Below are positions 44,179 to 53,440 of a DNA stretch of 64,000 bases, piece by piece. This stretch comes from CAVQBP01 sp963782475 (GTDB taxonomy: Bacteria > Bacteroidota > Ignavibacteria > Ignavibacteriales > Ignavibacteriaceae): contig CAWAJW010000004.1 in the NCBI GenBank assembly GCA_963782475.1, positions 236,872-300,871 on the forward strand. Direction: 5' to 3'. The notes under the pieces were generated by a model that did no database searches, was not told where the DNA came from, and saw nothing but the letters and a program-made list of their open reading frames with translations. The first letter of the stretch is position 1. Every line of letters begins with the position of its first letter. Both the position numbers and the translations under genes were made by a program.

Positions 44179-46506
44179 CTATTTTAAAAGCATCAGTTTC
44201 TTCGTTGAAGAAAAACCCGAGGAGGTTTTAAATATATAAAAATAAACTCCGCTTGCAAGACCTTTTCCATCAAGATCGACGGTTGTAAATCCTGCAGGGA
44301 CTTCACCATTAAATATAGTTTTAACCTTTCTCCCAAGAATATCATAAAGAGTCAGATCAACATCTTCTTTTTTTTCTGTTTCAAATTTTATTGTTGTAAC
44401 CGGATTAAACGGATTGGGAAAATTCTGATACAAAACATAATTTAAATTATCAATATCTTTACCTTCTTTAACTGAAGTAGGAACAATAAATGATGCTTTC
44501 CCGCCTGCATCATTGTATCTTGCTTTAAAATCCTGCAAATATAAATTTGCAATTAAGGAATCCTTTATTATCAATGTATTTTCATCATTGTCATTTTCTG
44601 CGGCAGAAGACCAATTGTGCGAACCGGTAATTACGGTGGGATCGCTCCCCGGGTAAAGTGCATCTACGACAGCATATTTATCATGAAGCGTCGGTGAAGG
44701 ATTCTGCAAAGCTTCTGAGAAATTTTTTAATGTATTAAATTCACTCCCGCTTACATCAACATCATGTATTACGCTTCTTATATCCGTCACTCCGGAATTG
44801 AATTTGTTATATATTGAATTCTCTATATCATTTCTGGTAAAAACATAAAGAGCCATATAAATAGAATAATCGGCAGAATTTATTGCATTTATAATTTGAT
44901 TTGTAGTTCCGTCGGAAGGGCTAAAATAAAGCTGCACATTTTTTCCCCCGATATTAAATGAATGCGGTGTATTATCCCTCTTCATATTTCCGAATTTAGC
45001 ATTCATTGGATCTGGCTCATCACTATTGCTACCCCACATTTCTTCAAACTCAATCTCATAAGCCTTTGTAATAGCAGGATCATTTATTTCAACTACATTG
45101 TTCTTCCATTCAAGTTCGGTATTGGTAATATTCCATGACCCTGTCCAAAGCCAGTCGTTAGCTGCCACCGTATCCCGTTCATCAAAAATAAAAAATTTAT
45201 TGTGCATGATTCCCGGCAAAGCTGATGGCCTTTTGCTGATTTTTATACCAGCATTAAGGAGCGTTTGTATATTATCCTGGGTATTGCGGCTGTCGTAAAC
45301 TGCTCTTATTTTTACTCCCCGGTTTTTTGCAACAACCAATGCACTTGCAACATCCGGCATTCCCGAAAAGCTGTACACTGCAAAATCGATAGAATAATTT
45401 GCATGGTTTATCCTGTTAATTAATTTCTGCTGGAAATCTACATCACCGTTTGCCGTATTTCCGGGAAGTGCAAGAGAAGTATCAACAGGAAAATTGAAAT
45501 AAATATTTATTGTTCCTAGAGAAGGGTTGGATGAAGCTGTAGTAACTAAATTTAAATCACTTTCACTTGTTCCTTTTGTATTTGTAGAATAAACCCTATA
45601 GTAATAAGTCTTTGAAGATAATAACCCGGTAACTTTAACAATATGTTTCGTGGTATCATTATTAATGAATAATGAATCCAGTTCAAGTGATTTTGTTAAG
45701 CCGTATTTTATTTTCGTATCACCATTTCTTGCTGTTGTAAAATAGACTGTAAATGAATTTGTATCTATATCCGCGGCTAAAACAGGACTTAAAATTAATG
45801 GGGCTCCGTCATCGATTATATCGGAAATAAACCTTGGAAATAATTGATATCCGCTGTTAAAAGGAGCAGAATATTTATATTGACCTATAACACCTATTAT
45901 ATCAACTTTACTTGACGGGATCGGGGTTCCAACTATTGTAGTAACATCTTTGTCAATTCTTAGTCCCGATGTAAGCGTTCCTGTGGTATCTGAAATATCA
46001 TAATTCTGCCCGCTGGTTCCTCCCGAGAAATTCCCGCTTCCAGAAATTGAAACATTATTTATTCTAATTAATTTACCTTCATAATCTTCTACACCGTCCC
46101 ACCGCTGGTTAATAATTTGCGATATTGTGACAATTTCAGGCATCACCTCATGATTTGAAGAGATTACTTTTACATCAGAACCTGAATTAGGAGTGAGCTC
46201 CGCAAGCCCGCTGTACTGAGACAAAACTGCGGTAATGATTACTGAGTCCCCTATATTTACATTATTAGCAAAACTGCTGCCGTAAACAGAAATTGATCCT
46301 GTTTTATCCTGAATCGTACCCGGACCTGAATTTCCAAGCTGGTTGGAAGAAGTTACTAAACCGGTCACAGTAAAAACCTGCCCTGTATCTAAAGGGACTC
46401 CATTCGAATCATTCTGCTTTAAATCAGCAATCGGAGTTATGGTTTGTGAAAACGAAACCGAACCGAAAAAGATCAGAAAAAGTAAAGTTAAATTTTTCAA
46501 AATCAC
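44179..46506 (-). CDS. Secreted T9SS protein with OB-fold-like, fibronectin-like and phospholipase D-type nuclease domains
   Basis: 775 residues. Signal peptide cut after SFSQ (1-21); OB-fold-like domain (about 25-230); fibronectin type III-like domain (about 235-325); PLD region with both HKD motifs complete (H435xK437xxxxD442 and H608xK610xxxxD615, the latter followed by ITGSHNWSSAAE); T9SS sorting domain (QNFPNPFNPVTT...SGVYFYIFK). PLD-family members of this shape (MHNKFFIFD, GSxNW) are mostly nucleases, and the OB-fold partner supports nucleic acid as the substrate. It would act on the cell surface or outside. Its start overlaps the upstream NHL gene by four bases. Confidence 0.88.
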   Translation of the reverse strand: MILKNLTLLFLIFFGSVSFSQTITPIADLKQNDSNGVPLDTGQVFTVTGLVTSSNQLGNSGPGTIQDKTGSISVYGSSFANNVNIGDSVIITAVLSQYSGLAELTPNSGSDVKVISSNHEVMPEIVTISQIINQRWDGVEDYEGKLIRINNVSISGSGNFSGGTSGQNYDISDTTGTLTSGLRIDKDVTTIVGTPIPSSKVDIIGVIGQYKYSAPFNSGYQLFPRFISDIIDDGAPLILSPVLAADIDTNSFTVYFTTARNGDTKIKYGLTKSLELDSLFINNDTTKHIVKVTGLLSSKTYYYRVYSTNTKGTSESDLNLVTTASSNPSLGTINIYFNFPVDTSLALPGNTANGDVDFQQKLINRINHANYSIDFAVYSFSGMPDVASALVVAKNRGVKIRAVYDSRNTQDNIQTLLNAGIKISKRPSALPGIMHNKFFIFDERDTVAANDWLWTGSWNITNTELEWKNNVVEINDPAITKAYEIEFEEMWGSNSDEPDPMNAKFGNMKRDNTPHSFNIGGKNVQLYFSPSDGTTNQIINAINSADYSIYMALYVFTRNDIENSIYNKFNSGVTDIRSVIHDVDVSGSEFNTLKNFSEALQNPSPTLHDKYAVVDALYPGSDPTVITGSHNWSSAAENDNDENTLIIKDSLIANLYLQDFKARYNDAGGKASFIVPTSVKEGKDIDNLNYVLYQNFPNPFNPVTTIKFETEKKEDVDLTLYDILGRKVKTIFNGEVPAGFTTVDLDGKGLASGVYFYIFKTSSGFSSTKKLMLLK

Positions 46507-47735
46507 CTTAAATCTGTTGAAAGTATAAATCTTAAAATTCTGTTATTTCCTGAATCAACCACATAAAGTATTTTATCAAAGTAAGCTACTGAATAAGGCT
46601 CGTTAAAAACATCAGGACCTCCAAAAGACTGCTGTTCATCACCAAGCGGGGTAAATTTAAAAACACTATCTTTTTGAGCATCAGCGATATAAATATAATT
46701 AGCGTCATCAATACAGGAGCCTTCAGGCTGGGTGAATCTGTTTGGTCGCATCATAGCACCGCCGTCCGATGGAGTTAGCCTTGCTACATAATTTGCGGAA
46801 ACAGGTGTTACTACATAAGTCAGCCATTGAACTTTCAGGCTGTTATTACCGGTCAGGGTTTCTATAAAATCGCTGTTTTTTGTGTTGAATGAAGTAAGCG
46901 AGCTTATCTGGTTTGCAGAAACCAAACCTGAACTGATCGGGTCTATATTCGCAACTCTTCCAATTAATGTATCACCTTCTCCACCGCCGAACGATTTCTT
47001 TGGAACAAAAAGTAATATTGAATTATCGGGATCTACAAAATTTGAATTTGAAGGACCTGTTCGGGCTACATAAAAAGAATTATTGAAGAAAACGGTAACT
47101 GCCGTATACCTTCTATCAGGGTACTTAATATCAGCCGCACGAGGCAGCAGCCGGGTTACCGGTGCATTATTTATTTGATGATCCGCTGCCACTAAATTTA
47201 GTTTATATACAGCACCAAATGTTTCATTTTGTCCGTTAATAACCGTATCCAGTTCACAGCACACAATAATGTTTAATTTGTAATCCTGTGCTAAAGCTAC
47301 CGGTCTCTTTATTTCTCTTGTACCAAGAACATTCCCGTTCAAGTTCAGCATAACTATCCGGTCATTATAAGTATCGGCAACATAAACGAACGGTTCCCTT
47401 CCGATAATCATTGCCCGCGGCTTATTGAATCCGGTCCATGCAGGGTTTACTGGGACATAAACAGTATCACCGGTAATATTAGCATTCCCCGAATTGGCTG
47501 TAAGCTGGGAAACATCAAATTTATCGCCGCATCCGAATAGGAGGGGAATGACCAAAATGGAAGAGAGCAGGAACAATGTAAAACGGGCTTTTGAATGACT
47601 GAATTGTCGAATGATTGAATGATTTAATGACTTAATTTCATTCAGCCATTCATCCCCAAATCCATACATTAAATTAATTATATTCCTATAATTGCTTTTA
47701 TACATTGAAATTAATCTATTTCTTGATGATTCCAT
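46503..47735 (-). CDS. NHL-repeat beta-propeller lipoprotein
   Basis: 410 residues as opened by the first ATG, which overlaps the PorV-like gene's stop by one base. A hydrophobic segment ending LLFGCGDKF (lipobox, cysteine near residue 70) shows a lipoprotein. Repeats of the NHL type follow (PFVYVADTYNDRIVMLNLNG, ANYIYIADAQKDSVFKFTPLG, KILYVVDSGNNRILRF), giving a six-bladed propeller that usually binds a protein or ligand. The ~50 residues before the hydrophobic segment are encoded by low-complexity intergenic-type repeat DNA, so the true start may be later, near the signal peptide. It probably sits on the periplasmic or surface side of the outer membrane. Confidence 0.8.
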   Translation of the reverse strand: MESSRNRLISMYKSNYRNIINLMYGFGDEWLNEIKSLNHSIIRQFSHSKARFTLFLLSSILVIPLLFGCGDKFDVSQLTANSGNANITGDTVYVPVNPAWTGFNKPRAMIIGREPFVYVADTYNDRIVMLNLNGNVLGTREIKRPVALAQDYKLNIIVCCELDTVINGQNETFGAVYKLNLVAADHQINNAPVTRLLPRAADIKYPDRRYTAVTVFFNNSFYVARTGPSNSNFVDPDNSILLFVPKKSFGGGEGDTLIGRVANIDPISSGLVSANQISSLTSFNTKNSDFIETLTGNNSLKVQWLTYVVTPVSANYVARLTPSDGGAMMRPNRFTQPEGSCIDDANYIYIADAQKDSVFKFTPLGDEQQSFGGPDVFNEPYSVAYFDKILYVVDSGNNRILRFILSTDLR

Positions 47736-48712
47736 TAAAAACCTAAAATGATTGAAAACCTTTGGGCATTACCTAACTGTTCAAAATTGGAAAATGAATA
47801 ATCAACATTACAATAGGCAATCCTGATCGGAATATTTACACCAAAACCAAACGAATAATTTTGTTCATCGACATTGAATTTATACCCTCCTCTTATAAAT
47901 ACGATATTTTTCCAGCAGTATTCTAAACCGGTAGCAACATTTTCTTTATTATCATTCGGATGATTCAGCTGAATAGAAGTAGTTATCTTATTATCTCCTG
48001 TCTGATAGGGTTCAAATGCAAAACCGATACGGAAGATTGTCGGAGGTGAAAAAGACTGCCAATCCGATTTCTCCCTTTTTCCGACAAGAACTACTTTGCC
48101 ATCCGGTGCCAGCTGGTTTCCAAAATTTGATACTGCTACCGCAAATCTTGTAGAGCCAAGGCCGGTCCAGTAATATGTTCCAAGATCAATCATGACACCG
48201 CGCATTTTTAATTTATCAAGGGTCTCTTCAATATACCTTACAGTAGCGCCAGCACTGAATTTATCTGTCATCCGTCTGGAATAAGAAACTGCAAATGCAA
48301 GATCACCATAACTGAAATATTCACCGTTACCGAACGGAGCGAACTCTGTGGTGACAGGCATATCTTTGGTTGAAAGTGATGTGAATGCAACGCCTATGGC
48401 ATTAGCATCATCAAAATGATATACACCGCCTAAGAAATCATGATAAATATCAACTACCCATTCATTATGTGAAAACATGATTTGATCCTGACCGAACTGT
48501 ACCAATCCTGCAGGGTTCCAGTATAAGGCAGATGCATCATTATCTATTGCGACAAAAGCTTCTCCCAGTGCAGTAGCTCTGCTCCCTACACCTATTTTCA
48601 AAAATTGTGCGGTTGAAATTCCTGCTCTTTGTCCGCCCAGGTTGGGAAATAGTTGTGCTTTTATATCAGTTATAGCAGCTAAAAGAATTATTACAATAAA
48701 TATTTTTTTCAT
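47735..48712 (-). CDS. PorV/PorQ-family outer-membrane protein (UPF0164-like)
   Basis: 325 residues, signal peptide MKKIFIVIILLAAITDIKAQ. The N-terminal signature AGISTAQFLKIGVGSRATALGEAFVAIDNDASALYWNPAGL is typical of PorV-type proteins, which shuttle T9SS cargo at the outer membrane. Beta-strand patterns continue to a final Phe (RFSIILGF). It is encoded between the TonB receptor (two-base gap) and the NHL lipoprotein (one-base overlap), in a run rich in T9SS cargo, supporting a role in their secretion or attachment. Members that are not part of T9SS exist. Confidence 0.85.
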   Translation of the reverse strand: MKKIFIVIILLAAITDIKAQLFPNLGGQRAGISTAQFLKIGVGSRATALGEAFVAIDNDASALYWNPAGLVQFGQDQIMFSHNEWVVDIYHDFLGGVYHFDDANAIGVAFTSLSTKDMPVTTEFAPFGNGEYFSYGDLAFAVSYSRRMTDKFSAGATVRYIEETLDKLKMRGVMIDLGTYYWTGLGSTRFAVAVSNFGNQLAPDGKVVLVGKREKSDWQSFSPPTIFRIGFAFEPYQTGDNKITTSIQLNHPNDNKENVATGLEYCWKNIVFIRGGYKFNVDEQNYSFGFGVNIPIRIAYCNVDYSFSNFEQLGNAQRFSIILGF

Positions 48713-48714
48713 TA

Positions 48715-51531
48715 TTAAAACTTTAAACTAAGTCCAAACTTTATATTTCTTCTTGTTAAATATCTTGAAGGATCATACGGATACGGAGAAATCGGCAGCT
48801 GCAAATCAGGATAATTCGGATCGTTCCAGGAATAAGGAACGGGATCACCGCTCTCGTAGGCTTTGCCTGTTGCAGGATTAATTATTGCAGAATTTTTTGT
48901 ATCTAATAAATTATTTATTTCCATCACCAATGACAGATCCAGTCCTCCGATAGGTATATACTTTTCAAAATTCAGATCTATCCAAAACCAATTCTGACCA
49001 ACATTGGTATAAAGGTCTGTGGTTGAGGCTAAATAAACCGGTCTTCCCTGGTTGTCATAACCGGTAAAATATGCCGGAGTATATCTTTTACCCGATTCAA
49101 AGAAAAATCTGATGTAAAGATTATAATTATCAAGAATTCCGTTCCCGAAGCCGAATAAAGCTTCTCCCGGCGGAACATAAAAATTGGTTGTCAGTGAAGC
49201 TGTAATCGGCCTGTCCCACGGCATAAACTTTTCTTTTACCGATTCATTTATATCCCCTTGTAAAACCAGTGCTCCTTCTGATGCAGAAGAGCTTTTGCCT
49301 GTTACTATTGCATATGATGCCGAGGCAGTACAATTAAACCAATCACCAATTCTTTTTTTGAATTCTACTTCGATTCCTCTTGAACGTGCATAATCAGAAT
49401 TAACATAAGTAATAAAATTCTTTGTAATAAATCTTGCCGAATTAATTTTAGCTGTTTTTGTGCTTATATAATCAAAAATATCTTTATAATATGCTGTAAC
49501 AGTAAGAACATCGTTGGGAGTAAACTGGGTTTTAAGACCGAGCTCATATGCAACTGTAGTTTCCGGATTGAGATTGGGATTTCCGAACTGCTGAAATGAA
49601 GATTGTGCATTAAGCGGATTCAGTTTAGCATATACAAACTGCGGCCTTGGCCATTTGCTGAAATGCCCGTAAGAGAAAAACAAAGTCTGGTTATTTGAAA
49701 TCGGATGTGATATACCAAGTCTCGGGCTGAGTCTTGCTTTAAACCTTCTTCCGCCGAACCATCCGAAAGTATTATTTTCATAATCCTCTCTGGTTTGATC
49801 CGGTATAGTAATGACATCCGGATTGTTAACTGCATCATCAACATATTTACCAGGGAACCAGTAATCCAGTCTAAGACCAAAATTCAAAATCATACCGCTG
49901 AAGTTTATATTATCCTGCGCATAAAAATCCCCCATAGCCGGATATACTTTATATATATCATTATTTAATCCTAAAGTACCAATCCAGGGCTGGTAAATAT
50001 CAATAAGCTGCATTTCCTGGAAGCGGGTTTCAAATCCTGCTTTAAATTTATTTTTTTCATCAAAGAAGCTTGTTATATCTCCTTTTAATGAATATTCTTC
50101 AACATAATGGTCATGCCATGTATAAGGATTGCCAAGATCCCAGAAACCATCACCGGGAATAACTCCGATTGTATCCCTGTTCAGGTTATAATATTGTATG
50201 GGAAAATTCGGAATATCTTTCGGCTGGACATATTGATTCCAGTTCAAGCCGTTTGCATCCACACGAAGATGAGTATAAAAATATCCGAATGTTAATTCAT
50301 AATAAGTTTTTGCATTAAGGGTATGAGTAATACTTAATGAACTGAATTTTGTATTATGTGTAAAAACATTGGCATTCGAAAGAATATTCTGAAACTCATA
50401 CTGGTAGCCCGGACTAGGTTCGACAAATTCCAGATTTGTTTGAAGCGCACCGGTATTCTGACTTATAGAAACAGACTGGTTGAATGAATAAGTAACCTTG
50501 AAAGTTGATGAAGGCTTATATGTAAGCTTACCAAGCAGGTTCCAATTGTTATTTGCTTCCGGTGCAAACCTGGTTCCGTAAAAAGTAGATGAATTTAACC
50601 TGCCTGCTGTCGGTTTATAAAAACCCTGTGTTATTCCATCCGATAATCCCCCGTAAAAGCTGCCGAAAAAATAAAGCTTGCCGGGAATTTGAATTCCAAG
50701 TGTAGGTAAAACAGAAGTTGTAAGGGGTTCAGGTCCTCCCAGATCCATTTCAAGAATTTTATTATTGAATACATGGTAAGAAGACCTGTTGCCGAGATTA
50801 TCTGTTTTATAGGAAACATAACCGCTGTATTTATCCCCCCCTTCTTTTGTTTTAACATTTACAACACCCGAGGTTGCCTGCCCGTATTCTGCATTAAACC
50901 CCCCGGTTATAACATCAACTTCTTCAATCGCATTAGCACTTAACTGAAGTCCGAATCCCGTACCCGCAAGCGGGTCCTGTACGGAAACGCCGTTCAAAAG
51001 GAATGCGTTTTCATATGCTCTTCCTCCGCGGATATGAATTGCATTATCCTCCTGGACAACTCCGGCCTGCTGGGCCACAACATCCGAAACATTTTCAACC
51101 AGAGCATTTTTAATATCTTCTGCAGAAATGGATGTTTTACTTTGTGTTTCATCAACATCAAGGAGTGGTTTTGAACCAACTACAATAACATCATGATCTA
51201 ATGTTAAAGCAGATTCATTCATTTTTACATTTAATTCTAAAGTCCTTCCGGCTTCAATTTTATAACCGGTATATTCAACAGTTTTATAACCAATGAAAGA
51301 AATTTTAATATCGTAATTACCCGGTGTAATATTGGCTATTGTAAATTCTCCGTTAACATCCGTAGCTGCACCGTAGTATGTTCCTTTAATTACTATATTA
51401 ACACCAATTAATGGTTCATTAGTAGCAGCATCTGTTATTTTACCGCTGAGCTTTCCATTATTTTGAGAATAAATAATTCCAATCATAAAGAACATAATAA
51501 AGGAAATCATCATCAGTATATTTTTCATCAT
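48715..51531 (-). CDS. TonB-dependent outer-membrane receptor with carboxypeptidase-regulatory-like domain
   Basis: 938 residues. Signal peptide, then a CarboxypepD_reg-like domain (about 27-115: GKITDAATNEPLIGVNIVIKGT) and a plug domain (about 130-225, ALVENVSDVVAQQAGVV, IHIRGGRAYENAFLLNG, GFNAEYGQATSGVVNVKT). A long 22-strand-type barrel follows, ending RRNIKFGLSLKF with a terminal Phe. It would import a large solute using TonB energy. No SusD partner is next to it. It overlaps the upstream lipoprotein gene by four bases, so the lipoprotein may act as its surface partner. Confidence 0.92.
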   Translation of the reverse strand: MMKNILMMISFIMFFMIGIIYSQNNGKLSGKITDAATNEPLIGVNIVIKGTYYGAATDVNGEFTIANITPGNYDIKISFIGYKTVEYTGYKIEAGRTLELNVKMNESALTLDHDVIVVGSKPLLDVDETQSKTSISAEDIKNALVENVSDVVAQQAGVVQEDNAIHIRGGRAYENAFLLNGVSVQDPLAGTGFGLQLSANAIEEVDVITGGFNAEYGQATSGVVNVKTKEGGDKYSGYVSYKTDNLGNRSSYHVFNNKILEMDLGGPEPLTTSVLPTLGIQIPGKLYFFGSFYGGLSDGITQGFYKPTAGRLNSSTFYGTRFAPEANNNWNLLGKLTYKPSSTFKVTYSFNQSVSISQNTGALQTNLEFVEPSPGYQYEFQNILSNANVFTHNTKFSSLSITHTLNAKTYYELTFGYFYTHLRVDANGLNWNQYVQPKDIPNFPIQYYNLNRDTIGVIPGDGFWDLGNPYTWHDHYVEEYSLKGDITSFFDEKNKFKAGFETRFQEMQLIDIYQPWIGTLGLNNDIYKVYPAMGDFYAQDNINFSGMILNFGLRLDYWFPGKYVDDAVNNPDVITIPDQTREDYENNTFGWFGGRRFKARLSPRLGISHPISNNQTLFFSYGHFSKWPRPQFVYAKLNPLNAQSSFQQFGNPNLNPETTVAYELGLKTQFTPNDVLTVTAYYKDIFDYISTKTAKINSARFITKNFITYVNSDYARSRGIEVEFKKRIGDWFNCTASASYAIVTGKSSSASEGALVLQGDINESVKEKFMPWDRPITASLTTNFYVPPGEALFGFGNGILDNYNLYIRFFFESGKRYTPAYFTGYDNQGRPVYLASTTDLYTNVGQNWFWIDLNFEKYIPIGGLDLSLVMEINNLLDTKNSAIINPATGKAYESGDPVPYSWNDPNYPDLQLPISPYPYDPSRYLTRRNIKFGLSLKF

Positions 51532-53060
51532 AAAGCTAACCCGAAATCTTGGAAGAACACTTTTTTAAGAAGGTTTTTAACATTGGCATTACCGCCATTT
51601 GCTTTATTCAAAGGAATGCCGATAAAAAACATAGTCTTGCTCATATCAGTAAAACCGATATAACCTTTTAATTCTTTCTCCGGGAAATAATATACCGGGA
51701 TGCTGCCTAACGGATTTAAGTAAAAAGATTTAACCCTGAAAATACTTGAAGATAATTCTAAATCCGGATAATCAGGCTCGGTATTGTCGGAAGAAATTTT
51801 AGTCCCTCCGAATAAAGTATTCTGATAATCGCTCGAATCAGATTTAATTGGTAAAAAACTCTGCAGTACTGTCAGATCAATTGTTTGCGGAAACTGCATA
51901 GATAAAGCTATCTTACCGCCGTTATCAATATAATTCTGAACCGAAGAACTTAATAAATCCAAAGAAGGACCATTATCTGTATACCAGAATAAATATTTAA
52001 AAAGTTTAATAGTAAGCAAAAAAGTTACATTTAAATATGGGGGAGTTTGATTTCGAAAATCATAAACATCAAACTTATCTTTTAAGTTAAGGCTGTCACC
52101 AAACATTTTATTATAAAATGAAGCTGCATCATCCTGAGCTCCATAATCATCAACAATAAGAATATCCCCTTTCGGCTTTTTCACATACCATGATTTCCCT
52201 TCCCCGGGTATTGCAATAAAATTGGATTTCGCTCCGGAGATATCCTCGGCTTGAACGAATAATCTGTTGTCGCCGTTTAATACCAGCCCGGGAAGTTTTT
52301 GCCTGGAAATATTAGATTCAAGACCGCCAATCAAAATATCCATTGAAGCAGTGGATGATGAAAAATCAGTCGCTCTTAACGAGATATTTCTGATACTCCC
52401 GTCAAGTGAAACAATATTACCGGGATTGGTAGTATCATTTAGTGCTATATTTATTTTGAGAATGGTTCCTTCACCGTCAACATCACTGGCATCCCATCCG
52501 AATGACATCGCAGGAAATGAAGTATCCGGCAGAACTGTCAATTGATCCCATTTAACTACAGGAGCTGAATTCTTGATCGGGAAATCTATTGATGCGGGAT
52601 GAGGATCAATCAGGCCAATATCAGTAAATTCTTCACCTTCATCCCAAACTCCATTATGGTTTTTATCGATAAAGGGTTCAGGTCCGTAATCAATTCCATT
52701 TTGAACAACATCTTTATCGTAAACTCCATTACCTCCGTTATCTACAGCTGAAACCTGAAAAATATAGTTTGTATCTACTACCCCGATTCTTAAAGCAAAA
52801 AGGCTGTCATTTGATGAGGTATACGACCAATTTTTTCCGTCCCATGTAAAATAATATCCGATAACGAATCCATCCGGATCATCACCCCACCAATGGACAT
52901 CAATTTTGCTAGGCTGGCTGCTAATTAAAGAATCAGGCAGAAGAAAAACTCCCGTATGCGGAGGTTGATTACCGGTTGGATTATCAGCTACATCTTTAAC
53001 GCACGATGAGAGTAAGAGTGTAAAGGAAATGAATAAAACTATTTGTATTGCTCTGAGCAT
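51528..53060 (-). CDS. Outer-membrane-type lipoprotein with fibronectin-like and calcium-binding-like motifs
   Basis: 510 residues. The signal peptide ends in a lipobox (LLLSSC, lipid cysteine near residue 20). The N-terminal part has a fibronectin/PKD-like beta domain (PPHTGVFLLPDSLISSQPSKIDVHWWGDDPDGFVIGYYFTWDG) and DKNHNGVWDEGEEF, an aspartate-rich loop like EF-hand or dockerin calcium sites. The C-terminal half has an alpha/beta fold (DILIVDDYGAQDDAASFYNKMFG, YFPEKELKGYIGFTD). Function unknown; it precedes and overlaps the TonB receptor gene by four bases. Confidence 0.78.
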   Translation of the reverse strand: MLRAIQIVLFISFTLLLSSCVKDVADNPTGNQPPHTGVFLLPDSLISSQPSKIDVHWWGDDPDGFVIGYYFTWDGKNWSYTSSNDSLFALRIGVVDTNYIFQVSAVDNGGNGVYDKDVVQNGIDYGPEPFIDKNHNGVWDEGEEFTDIGLIDPHPASIDFPIKNSAPVVKWDQLTVLPDTSFPAMSFGWDASDVDGEGTILKINIALNDTTNPGNIVSLDGSIRNISLRATDFSSSTASMDILIGGLESNISRQKLPGLVLNGDNRLFVQAEDISGAKSNFIAIPGEGKSWYVKKPKGDILIVDDYGAQDDAASFYNKMFGDSLNLKDKFDVYDFRNQTPPYLNVTFLLTIKLFKYLFWYTDNGPSLDLLSSSVQNYIDNGGKIALSMQFPQTIDLTVLQSFLPIKSDSSDYQNTLFGGTKISSDNTEPDYPDLELSSSIFRVKSFYLNPLGSIPVYYFPEKELKGYIGFTDMSKTMFFIGIPLNKANGGNANVKNLLKKVFFQDFGLAL

Positions 53061-53440
53061 ATATGATTTTTTTTAATACCGAAAGAAAGTGAGCAAAAAG
53101 CAGTGTAATGTCATACCGAGTTTATCGAAGTATGATATCTCAAGCGTTTTTCAGTCTTCGACAGATCAGGCTTACATGATTTTATATCTTGCTTTTGTGT
53201 CAACTCTATCGGTTTTCAGTAAAAGATATTTTGTTATCCCTAAATTAATTTTCAACCTGTAGTACAGATTAAAAGTAGTGCAATATGTTTGGAAATCTGT
53301 GCTTAATACTTTTTATTTTTATTTGCACCCGATTTCCACAACTAAAACGATATTTATAATCTGTGCCGCTAATTTCAATTATTATTTCTGATGCATGTAA
53401 CCTTCGGGGTTAAAGGAAGTAACCCCGAAGGTGTAAAATT
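53061..53440. other. Gap of 380 bases with a 13-bp hairpin
   Basis: No plausible gene. At 53400-53432 ACCTTCGGGGTTA pairs perfectly with TAACCCCGAAGGT around a seven-base loop, just past the stop of the leftward secreted-protein gene. There is no T-run on the exit side, so it is a terminator candidate of moderate quality. The rest is AT-rich and may hold the promoter of the lipoprotein-receptor genes. Confidence 0.6.
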
